Positions 11,299-22,890 are shown, numbered from the stretch's first letter. The stretch is 64,000 bases of DNA from Epiperipatus broadwayi (GCA_028023455.1 JAQFVV010012447.1:1552001-1616000); one strand, 5' to 3'. A program made the numbers and translations. The notes: generated by a model from the sequence alone, not told the origin.

Positions 11299-11535
11299 CT
11301 GGCCAATAAATAAAAGTAAATAAATAGCCATAGTGTAAACCGGCGAATTGGAAATCTAAGTCAATAAATCTGATAGTTTTCAGTAAGGACATGGATTTTG
11401 CAGTATATTGATGACCATTTGAGAGGGTAATTGAAGCAACATCAATCAACTATTAGGCAACACTAATTCGTCTACTAGATTATAGAATGAAGTGAAGTAA
11501 AGCTCAAGCTCAGAGGAGAAAGCTGCTAGCTACTG

Positions 11536-11748
11536 ACATCATCGTACCTTCAAATGCGGCAAACTATCCATAGCTTGGATGTCTCAGGGTTCAAAAGAAG
11601 ACTCAATATTTCTTCCCAAGTTTCAGTTGAACTGCTAATAACTTTGCACTGCCAATTTGACAACTATATTGCAGCCTATCCTCTGTATCATAAATATTGT
11701 ATATATTTTTCTATTGTAAATGCTTTTAATAAAGAATTTAGCATTTAG
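11536..11748 (+). CDS. Short open frame with nearby polyadenylation signal, unidentified
   Basis: The frame is open from 11536 after a TAG and has an ATG at 11554. It encodes about 64 residues from that ATG, starting MRQTIHSLDVSGFKRRLN. The local GC content is above its surroundings over the first 120 bases. AATAAA lies at about 11730, inside the frame's end. It could be a terminal exon or a relic of a transposon C-terminus. I do not recognise the protein. Confidence 0.2.
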   Translation, partial: TSSYLQMRQTIHSLDVSGFKRRLNISSQVSVELLITLHCQFDNYIAAYPLYHKYCIYFSIVNAFNKEFSI

Positions 11749-12409
11749 TTAATGCTACTATTGAATGAATGGAACATTATATAACCATATTGGACATAAA
11801 CAGAACACTTTCTAAATAACAATCTTTGGATACATGTCAATTTCTAAACAATATCAGACTAATACTCAGCTACATACCAGAAGCTAAGTTAATCCACCAA
11901 TGATGATAAATTAAGAAACTCTTGAATATAATATTGATATGAGATGAGGATATGAAAGAACAAAGGAAAAATTCATAAGAGAGAAAAATCCAGATAAACA
12001 GATAAAGTTCTTTTTGGTCTCTCTTCTTTAAAAGTCACAAATGCAGCTTAGAACATTATCAGATCATCCAGAACTTACTAATTAATGAAGTATCCGTGCT
12101 ATTTAGGTGATAGAATTATGATTGCAGAAACAGTTATTACTTTAACTATTTCATTATTTGTCTTTCACTCTATATAACAAACCAATCATTCAATTAAACA
12201 TAATTTTAATGTATTAAAGTAAAACTTATATAAATTTATTCTTGGTATACAACACTTATTATTAAAAATATATGAAAATTTTTGTTCAAATACATCCATT
12301 TGCATATGTTTATGATTAGTATAGAAACTAAAAAAATTATAAAATGCGTATTTATTAACTATGTATTTAAAATATTGTAATTATTAATACTGGTAAAATT
12401 ATTATGAAA

Positions 12410-13545
12410 TACAGTGAAGGAAATTAATCATAGAATTAAACTTGAATGTAGTGATATTGATAGAAATAATTTAACATTAAAAGGAAATATATCGAAAAAA
12501 TATTACCAAATTCACCACTTTCTTTATTTTGCTGTAATATCTTATATAAATGCAATTTATCTACTGTATAGCAAAACCTTTTATTGCAAATATATGCATA
12601 CACAATATTACATTTCAAGTGCCCTGAAGTCTTCTTCAGAGCTATCATATAGTGAACAAAATAAAATACAAAACTATATAAATAATACCATAAAAAATGT
12701 AAACAATAAAAAAAATGTAAAATATAACAAAACATAATAAAATTGAAATAAATACAAGCAAACTCAAATAAAATAATCCAGTTAATATATTATATAGTTA
12801 TTACAAAAAAAAAAATGAAGGCAGATGTCACATGACCTAATTTAATAAGCTTGTGTTTATAAATGTTATATATAGAGCTTGCAAAATAAGCTCTTAACAA
12901 GCTTTGAGAATATTCTCAAAGCTTGTTAAAAGCTTATTTTGCGAATTCTATATATAACATTATATAGTTATGTATTATATTTTATTTTATTCATTATATC
13001 ATAGTGCTGAAGAAGACTTCTGGACAGTCAAAATGTAAGATTGTGCATGCAAATATGTACAATAAAAGGTTTTTGCTAAAAAGTGTTTAAAGTACAGTGG
13101 ATAAATTGCATTTATATAAGAATTATATCTATGTGGTTAAAAAGAAAGTTTTTTAATAGATGTGTTTTATTGGTTCTTACATGTGGATCCAAGACATGGA
13201 CATTTAACAGAAAATCTATACATAGACTTCATATCATTCAATGGAGTATGGAGAAATTTATGTTAGGAGGACTTGAATGAGAAAACAAACAAGTAGCATT
13301 GATAAGATTGAAAGAATCAAAAGACTGAAATAGAGCTAGACTGGACATATTTTTAGAATAATGATATTAGGTGGACAGTTAAAGACCCAAAGTGGATTTC
13401 AAAAATTTGTAAAAGACCTAGAAAGGTACTACATATGAAAAGGATGAATAAAAAAGTTTGTCAGTATGATGGGGAGAAGAGATACCTTCATTTTGCAGCT
13501 CAATGATAATCGTTGAAAATGATGATGATGATGATGATTTGTTAG
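12410..13545 (+). mobile_element. RTE retrotransposon, second copy, interrupted by a foldback
   Basis: The first part (12410-12492) encodes EINHRIKL..S..DRNNLTLKGN. The second part resumes at about 13130 with WLKRKFFNRCVLLVLTCGSK and TWTFNRKSIHRL, and continues to decayed C-terminal sequence. It ends in a (GAT)n tail at 13520-13538. Both parts align collinearly with 9390-9940 of the larger copy. The 5' part of the element is missing. Confidence 0.8.
12494..13123. mobile_element. Foldback element (family FB-B) inside the RTE copy
   Basis: The outer arms share AAATGCAATTTATC and its reverse complement (GATAAATTGCATTT), with AAACCTTTTATTG-type words further in. An inner palindrome centred near 12908 pairs AAGCTTGTTAA-type sequences on both sides. 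TATATC flanks both ends (12488-12493 and 13124-13129), read as a possible 6-bp target duplication. Both arms hold a CTGAAGAAGACTT module (minus near 12614-12640, plus at 13007-13034). Related elements lie at 40630-41110. There is no coding capacity. Confidence 0.7.
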
Positions 13546-13599
13546 TATTTATTTACTATATAGTATATGACAATGCTATGCAATAAAATTAAAATCTTT

Positions 13600-13765
13600 A
13601 AATGCTTTTAGATTTTCATCAGCACTCTGCCATTGACAGAAAGTGACCACGGTATTGCTGAGTCGGTTCACTTTTGTATGTGTGCGCATGCATGCAAGAC
13701 AGAGAGCTTTCGCGTTGTGTTTGTCTTTAGTAAACTTTTGCGAAACGGGTGGGAGATCAGTGGCA
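13600..13765. promoter_or_regulatory. GC/CpG-richer island, possible promoter
   Basis: This stretch has several CpGs (ACCACGG, GAGTCGG, TGTGCGCATG, TTTCGCG, TTGCGAAACGGG) in an otherwise CpG-poor region. TGCGCATGCATG at about 13682-13693 resembles an NRF-1-type palindrome. A 72-codon minus-strand frame (13794-13576) crosses it but is not recognised. It may be a promoter or first exon, or just an old repeat. Confidence 0.25.
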
Positions 13766-13799
13766 AATTTATTATAAATTTTATAATTACTCATGAATT

Positions 13800-15580
13800 G
13801 AGTGAATGATTAACAAATAAATGAATGGAAAAATCTATTTTAAAGTAAATTTTGTTTTAAAATATATATATATAATATTTTTAATATATAATTTGTGTTT
13901 TTATCGTAGAAAAATAATTTGTGTTACAGCCTATTTATATATACCGATAACTAATAATTAAGAAATTAACTTGATATTTTTTAAAAATTTATTTTACATT
14001 TCTAAAAATAAATATTTAATAAAACTGAAAACTCGTAATCTATATATTGACATGTTTTTGTGATGCATTATTTATTAATTTGTTTTTGATTTTTTAATAC
14101 TTAAGAAAGTTATTATACAGTTTTTCTTCAGAAATGTTTAAATCTATATTATACCTATTGTTTTATCGATTTAATTCTTCATAACCCTGCAATATGTATT
14201 ATGTTCTTTTTATTTCTAATATTTTCTTATTAACATAATATTGTGTAAGAAGTTTGCAAGACGTGGCACTGATTATGCTGCAGTGTGTCATAAGGTTGCA
14301 GTACTCTATACCTTCAGTTTTCTCAGACTGTATATTTCAAACTATTCCTTTTTTTGATTTATTAATTATGGTTCTGATTTTGCAAGTATTTATTCTCTTC
14401 TAAATTTAACAGTGTCTGGCAAACGCAGATGAAATTTACTTAGACTATGTGGGGAAAAGAAGCTATAGTTCAATGAAAAACTGAATTTATACAGATTTTA
14501 TCCTGTAGTGAATTTATAATGATCTAAAATGGTGATAAATGATGTAAGAAGAATAACAGTATTCTGGGTATAAGAGAAAGCTATTAAATCTCTGTGAGTC
14601 AGACAGTAATAGTAAATAATAAATCAAAACTAACTAGTGCTATCTATACTAAGCTTCAATAATCTTCAGTAATTCATAATTGCCAGATAGAAGTGTATTA
14701 AAATCTCTACCTAGGCCAGTCTTATCATTGAGACTTGGGATTTAAAACTGAAAATAATGCAGAAATCAGTCTGGTGGTGGAATTATAAATGCCCCCATCT
14801 AGTATTCAGTGATTACTCAAACTTACTAGGTATTGCACTAGAGATGAATATTGCTTTTGTTTTAACATGCATTGGGTAAAGAATTAAGAGATTTTCTATT
14901 ACTAACATTCCTAGTGAGAGTTGCATATCATTATTAAAAACTGAAGATATTAAAATAAATAGTTACTGTTATAGAACAGGTTAGATTGGATTTAAGATCT
15001 TATGATGCCTTGAATTTTCAGACTTTTAACTTAAATCATAGCATAAAGTTCAAAATAATTGCTAAGTGCGTATCTGCATTATTTCCAATTTTGAATTTTA
15101 ATAGCCTCATTGATAAAAACCAAAACCAAAAACTAATATGAGAAATTAAAAGCATTATTATCTGATAATCACTGATTACTCAAGCCTACTATAGATGGCA
15201 CTAAAATAGAGAAATGTACTTGATCAATTAACATTCCCTAAGCTAAAGAATTAAGTGGCTTGTTATTGATTATAAAGTAAAACAATTCAATTTTCATACA
15301 GTAGTTTTCTCTTTGCTTTCTTTTAATAATATCTATATTACTTCAATAGACAGCTGTTTTAAATATGTGCCATCAAAACACATACACTTTTCTTTGCTTG
15401 TACTTATGTTTTCATGTACATACTATCTTAAGTTAGAGGCTAACAGGAGAAAGGATGTTATAGTTTTGTAAAATTGAGATCAATATATTTACTGGTCTAA
15501 TATAGATCTATATGTCAATACAAGTAATTAATTGTAGGAAACTTGATATTAAAATAATGCAGAAGAACTGAAAATTCCCT
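13800..15580. other. AT-rich spacer with faint repeat remnants
   Basis: Remnants of the X foldback family (words such as GTGATTACTCAA and ACTAGTGTC-like) are seen near 14800-14850 and 15160-15260. A short segment at 14440-14530 ends in TTTATCCTGTAGTG and may be a decayed RTE 3' end. No genes are recognised. Confidence 0.4.
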
Positions 15581-15584
15581 GCCA

Positions 15585-15745
15585 TTCTATCTTTTCCAAA
15601 GACTTTATCATGTGGTTGAGTGTTAGTATTCATTCATTTATAGTTAAAATCTTCAAAGCGCATGTACAACAGTGTAATGATGTTTTAAATATTACAGTTT
15701 TCAAACATCGCGCTATATAAAAATGATTTATTTACTGACAGCTAC
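15585..15745 (+). mobile_element. Fragment of foldback family FB-A
   Basis: It shares ATTCTATCTTTTCC.AAGACTTTATC, TTTATAGTTAAAATC, CAAAGCGCATGT and ATATTACAGTTT.. with the right arm at 8520-8690. It extends the family end with CGCTATATAAAA. Only one arm is present. Confidence 0.65.
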
Positions 15746-16014
15746 ATGTAAACTAACTATCAGTAATTGTAAAATGTAGAATGAACCTACCTATACTTTA
15801 GCTTTGATTGTATATAAGCATACCATTTACTGACAGATTTACACACAGAGCATGATTTATATAAAAGAGTTAAAAGATGGATACTGGATATAAACTCCAT
15901 TACTTTATCAAAAAAAAAACAACAATCTAGTGTCCATTGATTATTTAATTTTACATCAGATAGCTCAGAAACAGAATGACAACTGCTTTCAAAAACACTT
16001 TATGATCTCTCTGA

Positions 16015-17880
16015 TATCCATAAATGATCATTTTTAAGCATTGTCAATCCACTAAAAGGTACAGATTTATTCAATTTTAATCCAGTTTTTTTAATTCATA
16101 GATCTTCTTCACATATTTCAGAAAACTTTATTGTCTCATCCATATATCCAATCATCTACATTATACATGGCTTTTTTCTAAATGTTTTATAATCTCTAGA
16201 GATCCAGTTTAAGATTTTGATCAGCCATATATTGTCATCTTTTCTAGTGACAAGTTCAGTCTAATTCCATATTAGTCTCTTAATCTTTTTGATAAGGTCA
16301 GTGATATTTATTTATTTCTATTTTCAATCACTTCTTTCAATCCCAGTATACATAACTTCTCTGAGATATTCAACTAAACTGTACAATACTCAGATTCATA
16401 AATAAGTACCAATAAAACACACATATTCGACACTTTTCTTTATAAGAATACAGCTTTTTTTTTTTAAATATTAAGTTATGTCTACCAAAAACATACCATT
16501 TATATATTTTTTTTTATCTTCTATGTTTTTATTTGCATTGATGATTTAATCAAAATATTTTACTTTTAATTCATTACTGTCAACCTTTTTGTAAAAAGCC
16601 ATATAATATTAGTTTAAGCTTTTTCTCATTTATCTTTATACGTACTTCCTTCCTTTTTAATAATTGTAACATTTTTTGATGTTTTGAAACATCATTTTTA
16701 AAATCGAGATAACTTAGTTTTAGCATTATTTCATTCTTTTAGTTTACTATTTTAATTCACTAACTACTTCACTTAAAACTGTTATTTTGGAAGAAGTGAA
16801 ATAATAGTATTATATACTTTTATTGAAATTTATTGTCTCAATATCACCTTGTAATCTAATCATTGCTATTGATTTTTATAAATATTCTTCAAGATTTGGG
16901 CATATCCTGGATTTTTATTTGATAATCAAAATTTTTAATCACAAAAAAAATACTTTAAAAATCAAATGTGTTTTCATAATCTATAAATCGAAAGCATAAT
17001 AACAATTTACATTATTCTCAAATGTGATCCACTTTGCTAAAACCACTTTTAAATCTAGCTTGCTTTTTTGGTTGGTTTGGGTTGAAACGTTTCTGCAGAT
17101 AATCAGTAAAGAACTGCTGATAAGTCAGAAATTTTTAAAGTCTTCTTTTTAACATTTTAAAGTAACAATGTCACTACACATTTGTTCAATCAGCTGGTAT
17201 ATTTTTATTATTGAGAATAGTATATAGTTTTACCAATAATTTTTCTATTTCTTCATGTGCTTTTTTTAAAATAGCAATAATAATTCCATGATTTATTGAA
17301 GCTTTTTTTCTTTTTTATAAATTTAATTGTATGTGTCATCTTTTCATTTAATATACTTGGAACTTAAAAAGGTGTTATAATCATTTTTGTTGTTGTTTTC
17401 TGTTTGTTTGTTTTTTTATTGCTAAAGTTTTTTGAAAAATTGTTTTACATAATTTCATGATGTCATTTCTCTTAATTGTTGAAGTAACTTATTTTTTTAT
17501 TTTAAATGGTCATTTTTAAATATTTTTATATTTTTTACCTTGTCTTATGTGTCAAAGCATTAGCCGGGAAGGAAACTTGGGACAACTGCTTGTAAGGCAG
17601 CTGTGCTAACCACTCGGTCACTGACGCTTGACAGATTTTTTTTCTTTTTTACCTTGTCTTGTGGAACTGAAAATCATTTTCATTTTTTAGCTTGTCTTGA
17701 GGAACTGAAAATGTACTTGTAAATTGCTGATTTTTGTATCAGATATCTGCATAGCAATTCTTAGTAAAGTTATAATTACTATGATTCTGTGTGTTTTCAT
17801 TCAGCTCTGAACCATCTTCAAGTCTATTAATATTTGAAAACAATTTGAAAATTCTAGTTTAGATTTATTGGATATAAAAA
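16015..17880 (-). mobile_element. RTE retrotransposon, minus-strand copy, split by a SINE
   Basis: The reverse strand reads, from high to low coordinates: post-endonuclease linker (FQILIDLEDGSELNEN, about 17845-17800), then KKSFNKSWN-like and SDLSAVLY (about 17110), ASQIKSGFSKV-like near 17040, VRIKINEKK near 16640, NIWLIKILNWISRD near 16200, and a 3' end GLTMLKNDHL near 16050. These match the 6980-9930 copy in order. Stops and frameshifts are dense. A SINE interrupts it at 17547-17644. Confidence 0.75.
17547..17644 (-). mobile_element. SINE family A, tRNA-derived, with 16-bp target duplication
   Basis: Read on the minus strand, it has GACCGAGTGGTTAGCAC, a box A like that of tRNA genes, then a decayed box B, and ends GCTAATGCTTTGACACAT. 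The direct repeat TTTTTTACCTTGTCTT occurs at 17531-17546 and 17645-17660 and is a clear target-site duplication. It has landed within the minus-strand RTE copy. Other copies are at 2414, 20670, 54148 and 62499. Confidence 0.8.
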
Positions 17881-18630
17881 TCAGGAATATCTGCTGTGTC
17901 TGTTTTAATAGTTTTTCCCTTTAGTTTGAATTAATCAATAAACACTTTCTACAATGAATCTATTAATAACATTACAACTTTGTATTAGATATACTTTTTG
18001 TTAGTCAAAATATAATTCAGTTCTAGAGAATCTTCATTCATATTATTTGCAAGTCCACTTGCAATTAGCATTTTCCCCAAAGAAAGGGTTTATTATATAC
18101 ACTCCCCATCTCAATTTCACAATTCTGTGCCTTTTTTCATCTCTGTCTCCATAACTATATTTACCTATAGCACTTTTATTTTTTGATTATTTTTCATTTG
18201 TCATATTAATGTCTCCCTGACAATTTTAATGTTTATGATCAAACCTTTACTTATTCATCATAATGAGAACTTGTTGGCATAAACCTGAATTATCCTTATG
18301 TATTCAGTACTTTCCTTAAGTTAAATAACTAATTTTCACACTCTTCATAATATACAATAAATCTCCAACAATGCAGTGTTTTTATTTTTATTTATTTTGA
18401 ATCCCACTTCATTTTCTAGCAATACTATGTTATTTACAGTAATGTTAAAGATGAGCTTTCAAATCACTTATTTTTAAACCTTTTTTTTTTTATTTCATAA
18501 AGTCTGTGAAGTTCAACTGATACAACCTCCTTTCATCTTAAAACGATCTGTAGGTGCCTAAATAAAATGTCCAAATAAATAAAAATAATAAACAAACACA
18601 GTCATCTATTTTAAATATAACCCATTAATT
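17881..18630. other. AT-rich spacer, nothing recognised
   Basis: Poly-T runs and short A/T-rich words are present; no repeat arms or frames stand out. Confidence 0.35.
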
Positions 18631-18631
18631 T

Positions 18632-18633
<2 letters not shown>

Positions 18634-18663
<30 letters not shown>
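18634..18663. repeat. (TA)n microsatellite
   Basis: About 15 uninterrupted AT units lie directly next to the left end of the large inverted repeat. Foldback elements in this window often lie beside TA runs. Confidence 0.95.
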
Positions 18664-18666
<3 letters not shown>

Positions 18667-19345
18667 AAAACGAAGATTTGCACGGGTTAAATATATAAAA
18701 TACATATTTTGCGGGTTCATCCGTGTTAAAAACTTTTAATATCAATTTACTGACGTTCATTGGTCACACCCATTCATCAGAGAGGTAGAAAGACGGTTGT
18801 AGAGGCGCTACAATCACTGGTTTGAATAAAACATTAAAAATCCCACCAATAGCAAAAATGTTAAATTTAAGAATGTTTTTTAAAGAAATCTTTCCAAAAT
18901 AGGAGGGAGTTTGCACGCTGACACAAATCCGGCCTTTTAACTTCTCTGATTTTGCATTGGTAGAGATTATCACATCTGGATATGATCCTGGTTCTAGTAC
19001 CAGGATCATATCCAGATGTGATAATCTCTACCAATGCAAAATCAGAGAAGCCATTGAGATACTTAAAAGGCCAGATTGTATCAATAAGCGAGATGATACG
19101 TGCAAACTTCCTCCTATTTGGAAAGATTTCTTTAAAAAACATTCTTAAATTTAACATTTTTGCTATTGGTGGGATTTTTAATGTTTTATTCAAACCAGTG
19201 ATTGTAGCGCCTCTACAACCGTCTTTCTACCTTTTTATAACTCTGTGGATGGCTTGTGTGACCAAGTTGAAACGTCAGTAAATTGATATTAAAAGTTTTT
19301 AACACGGATGAACCCGCAAAATATGTATTTTATATATATATATAT
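18664..19345. mobile_element. Large near-perfect inverted repeat (foldback family FB-C)
   Basis: Two arms of about 320-340 bp pair around a centre near 18998 (TGGTTCTAGTACCAGG). Outer sequence ATACATATTTTGCGGGTTCA on the left returns as TGAACCCGCAAAATATGTAT on the right. Unusually GC-rich words (ACGGTTGTAGAGGCGCTACA) are preserved in both arms. The right arm has about 35 extra bases near 19045-19085. The open frames of 63-108 codons in both orientations are consequences of the palindrome and match nothing I recognise. Near the ends are CTGATGAATGG and TTGAAACGTCAG motifs. A much shorter relative is at 63405-63600. Confidence 0.8.
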
Positions 19346-19374
19346 ACAAAACAAACCACATGAAAACTTATTTA

Positions 19375-19675
19375 AACATCAGATTTTCAATTGGATGGAT
19401 GGTTGAAGAGTTGGAGTGTGGAGTGGATTGAAGCCTGAGCATTAAAGTATGAAGATTTGCTATCTTAATATGTATCTGAGCACTAATTACATATATGTGT
19501 AGAGATGATAATCTGGACCAACTGGTGATTGCTGGTTTAGCATGAAATATGTATATTGGTGATTATTTATCTTTTCGACATATATATGTTCAAGTGTATC
19601 AGTGTTATGAGATAGAGTGGAGAGTGGTGGGTCATGTGAAAGTCTGTGCTCATATACCCTGTATATTACATATGA
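19375..19675 (+). repeat. Dispersed repeat family Z
   Basis: Words TTGGATGGATGGTTGAAGAG, TGGAGTGGATTGAAGCCTG, GATTGCTGGTTTAGCATGAA and GTTATGAGATAGAGTGGAGA recur at 53515-53830. Part recurs at 53200-53340, and a folded version lies at 50050-50575. No coding frame is seen. Confidence 0.75.
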
Positions 19676-19823
19676 ACTATTATAAAGTACAAAAAATACT
19701 CCAACATTTCAACTATATTCTTTTATAGTCTTTATCAAGAGTTTTAAGTTGTTCCTTGATAAAGACTATAAAAAAATATAATTGAAATGTTAGAGCATTT
19801 TTGGTACTTTAAAATAGTTCATA
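19674..19823. repeat. Small foldback attached to repeat Z
   Basis: GAACTATTATAAAGTACAAA on the left returns as TACTTTAAAATAGTTC on the right, and TATAGTCTTTATCAAG as CTTGATAAAGACTATA. The loop is about 15 bases. The right arm includes TTGATAAAG..TTGAAATGTT, a degenerate form of the CTGANGA..GAAAC module found in other foldbacks. Confidence 0.75.
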
Positions 19824-20185
19824 TAATAAATCAAGATGTATAAAGAAGTTTGCATGTGGTTTGTTTTGCATATATAAATAAAATAACATTACTAAATGCA
19901 ACTTAAGTCCACAATCAGAGAATTTTTGTACTCTCTGCCATTAATCACCAACTGCTGCCTTGATTGTTAGCTTTATAATCACTTCAAAAATAAGAACCAT
20001 AATTTAGTTTTGTCTGCTATATAAGTAAACATAAATGGAATCAACATTTATATACATATGCATCCATTCATTCTTTTTTAAGGCAACTTCACTGATGGCT
20101 TAGTTAAGAATTATCAGGAATCTGAGAAAGAAGACAAACATTTTGTTACCATTTTAAATTCAGAAAAAAATGTCAGTAAACTTAC

Positions 20186-20261
20186 CATGCTGGATAATGC
20201 ACATTGATGAGAAGCTCACCCATGTTAATTGACCAAGTGAGTTATCTAATAGTAATATTAC
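20186..20261 (-). CDS. Possible internal exon, 76 bp
   Basis: On the minus strand, the acceptor CCTTATTGCTGTTATAG precedes an open block that ends CCAGCATG|GTAAGT, a near-perfect donor. One frame is open throughout, starting VILLLDNSLGQLTW. Another has an ATG that gives MGELLINVHYPA up to the donor, so this could also be a first coding exon. Nothing in it is recognised. Confidence 0.3.
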
Positions 20262-20355
20262 CTATAACAGCAATAAGGAGTGGGTATTAAGAAGCTTATT
20301 CTGCTTGGTTTATTTTAACACCTCAAAGAAATAGTAATTTATTTTTGCAATCATA

Positions 20356-20399
<44 letters not shown>
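20356..20399. repeat. (AC)n(TA)n compound microsatellite
   Basis: An (AC) run at 20356-20380 passes into (TA) at 20380-20399. Confidence 0.95.
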
Positions 20400-20669
20400 G
20401 GGTTAAACTGAAGAAAGTAAACATTTTGTTCATCCACATATTCTGAATACTCAACTACTTCACTCCCAACTCATTCTTTAACTTGTGCTTAATCTCATTA
20501 CTACTTGAGATTTAATGGTTTTTCTTTAAAAACTTGACCTCGGCAATAACACATTGAAACAATGGGAAGTACATAATTTAACTCAAAAAAATATTTTATT
20601 TATATCATATAACTGTGAAAACATTAAATTAATATATATATATACACTGATCTTAGTACTTTTTTTTTA

Positions 20670-20739
20670 TATGTCAAATGCGTTGACCGGGAAGTGAACC
20701 CAGGCCAGTAGCTTGGAAGGCAGCTATGCTAACCACAAG
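20670..20739 (-). mobile_element. SINE family A, truncated copy
   Basis: On the minus strand, GTGGTTAGCATAGCTGCCTT is followed by a box-B-like GGGTTCACTTCCC and the family end GCATTTGACATAT. The first bases of the tRNA head (GTCAGTGACCG..) are missing, so the copy is 5'-truncated. Confidence 0.7.
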
Positions 20740-20747
20740 AATAAAAA

Positions 20748-21250
20748 ATAAAAAAGTTTTATGATATATTGGTGTTTTTATATCTATATATGTAAACTGT
20801 AATGCTTTGTCCCTAGATTAGACCAAGAGGAGTAATCAAAATAGGAATTCATTTTAATTTTTACTTTCTTTCTCTGCCTTAGCCAATTAACATTGATTGC
20901 TACTGTTCTAGCAAGAGCTTTCTAATTAAATAATTATAAATAAAAAATTCCACATAGTAACATATTTCCATTTGAATATCCATTCAATATTATATTTAAT
21001 ACTTGACCTACCAATGGAGCGTTTTTAACAAAAATAATAAAATTGAAAAGTTTTATGATACTTTAAATTGTAATGCTAGCAGTAATCAAAAGAGGGATCT
21101 CATTTGATTGAATTAGCAATAACAGTTTTATTTTTTCTCTATGCTTTGGGCAGTTAGCCGTGATTGCATACGGTCTTAGGAAGAGCTTTCTAGTTAAATA
21201 ATTTAAAATTAAAAACTCCTCATACTAAAATATTTATATATATATAATCA
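20748..21250 (+). repeat. Two direct copies of repeat W (about 250 bp each)
   Basis: Units at about 20748-20995 and 21046-21250 share AAAGTTTTATGATA, GTAATCAAA.aG, TCTATGC/CTGCCTT..AG.CA.TTA and AAGAGCTTTCTA.TTAAATAA. A third copy of the 3' half lies at about 63690-63795. The two units are diverged, so the duplication is not recent. No coding frame is seen. Confidence 0.65.
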
Positions 21251-21423
21251 GTTGATTAAATACCATGTAAATGCAAAATATTAACTTTCATCAGCTGCAA
21301 AAAAATTTTGATTTTGTAAGTGTAAGTTTTTAATAACAAAAAACAACCAATCACTGACAGATGTATGTTTCTATTATGACTATTGCCCTCAATTACATTG
21401 AAACAAATCGTTACTTCCAATTA

Positions 21424-21548
21424 AACATAGCAATACAATTTCTATTCAAATTTCATCATGATACCTAATTTGATGCTAAAATTTGAAAGTTCAAACTTTA
21501 ATACCAAATTTAACATTACAATGATTTAAAATAGAAATTGCATTGCTA
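21424..21548. repeat. Short inverted repeat
   Basis: AAACATAGCAATACAATTTC on the left returns as GAAATTGCATTGCTATGTTT on the right; the inner part also pairs (AATTTGATGCTAAAATTTGA region). It is likely a small nonautonomous foldback transposon. Confidence 0.7.
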
Positions 21549-21599
21549 TGTTTGATGGAGTATCAACTAGTTTCCAGGATGTAAAAGAAGTAGTTATGA

Positions 21600-22890
21600 C
21601 AAAAATGTCCCTCCAGCTGTGATTGGTTAATATTATTTAATATTAGTACATATTTATGTCATCTTTAATTAATTATTTATATGTATATTGTTTTTTTTTT
21701 GCTTTATAATTATGACATGGTATGTTGATGTATTCTAGTAATTACTGTGTTCTCTTCTGAGCCATGAGTAAATGTGCATATGCTTGATACAATAAGACTT
21801 ATTGCTGAATGGAAGAAAGAGGACCTCTTCTGAATAATTTATATATACATGTGTGTGCATGTATATAATATTTGATAAATGTCTAACTATCAATTACTAA
21901 GTATATTTATGTGCTGCAATATTTATAATGTTAGGTGTTTTAAAGTGAATAAAAATCATTTCCATCTTATGTGAAAATAATGTAGTTAATAGTGTATTGG
22001 AAATTGGAATTTACTACTGATGCACTATGATGGATTATAACATATATATTCCTTGCATTTTAATATCTTCTGTTTCTCTAACAAGATATTCTAAAGTGGT
22101 TAGAAGTAGATCTCAACTTGAAGAGAATAATGTCATGTCATATTAGAGATAGATAATAATAATATGAGGACAGTGTATAGGTAAATGCTAAAAAATAATA
22201 AATCTGATTAATTAAATAGCTTTTAAGTTTGCAACCACAAATTATGATATGCAAAAATATTATTATTCCAAAAATATTATTCCAAAAATATTTATATGTA
22301 ATTAAAAATACAGTTACATTAATTTTTAACTGAAGTTTAAAATTTATTCCTAAATCTCTAGTTTATTAAATGATTAATATATTTATTTGAAATAGATTAT
22401 AATTAAGTTGAGATCACAAAATATCTTTGGTAAATCAAACTGTAATAATTTTCTATTGATAAATACTGAACAAATATTGAAGTCATGTGAAAGATGATGT
22501 GTTCTGAGCCAACTGAAGAGTTCTAGTTTAATGTAAAATGCATCCTAGATTCATTTGTCATTTTCAAGTGTTTTTATTCATATGTTCAAAAATGTGAGAT
22601 AGAGTGGAAGTTTTAAGTATTTCTAAAAAGATATACATAAGAAAAGAGAAATGAAGTTGATTTATTCTATGTAATTGTATGTAATTAAAAAGGTTTAAAG
22701 TTCAAATTATGACTCTGAATAATATGAAAATCTTCAGCTTAATAAAGGTTTGAATTAATCATTAATAATTTTATCTAAAGTAGATACTGTTAAGTTGTGA
22801 GTGCTAAAAGTTTGACACTTATAAATCAAATTGTAATAATGGGTATATATATATACACAATCATTACTAATTCTAAATTAGTAATTATAA
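21600..22890. other. AT-rich spacer with repeat Z-like fragment
   Basis: Words such as CAACTGAAGAGTTCTAGTTTAATG and ATGTGAGATAGAGTGGAAGT near 22500-22620 recur near 43690-43830 and distantly resemble family Z. No genes are recognised. Confidence 0.4.

Noticed and set aside
17547-17644. Possible functional tRNA gene
   Set aside because: Box A is good, but box B is decayed and no acceptor-stem pairing is possible; flanking target duplications show it is a SINE.
18764-19281. Open frames of 63-108 codons on both strands
   Set aside because: They lie in the arms of a large palindrome and mirror each other; there is no recognisable domain and no codon-like bias.
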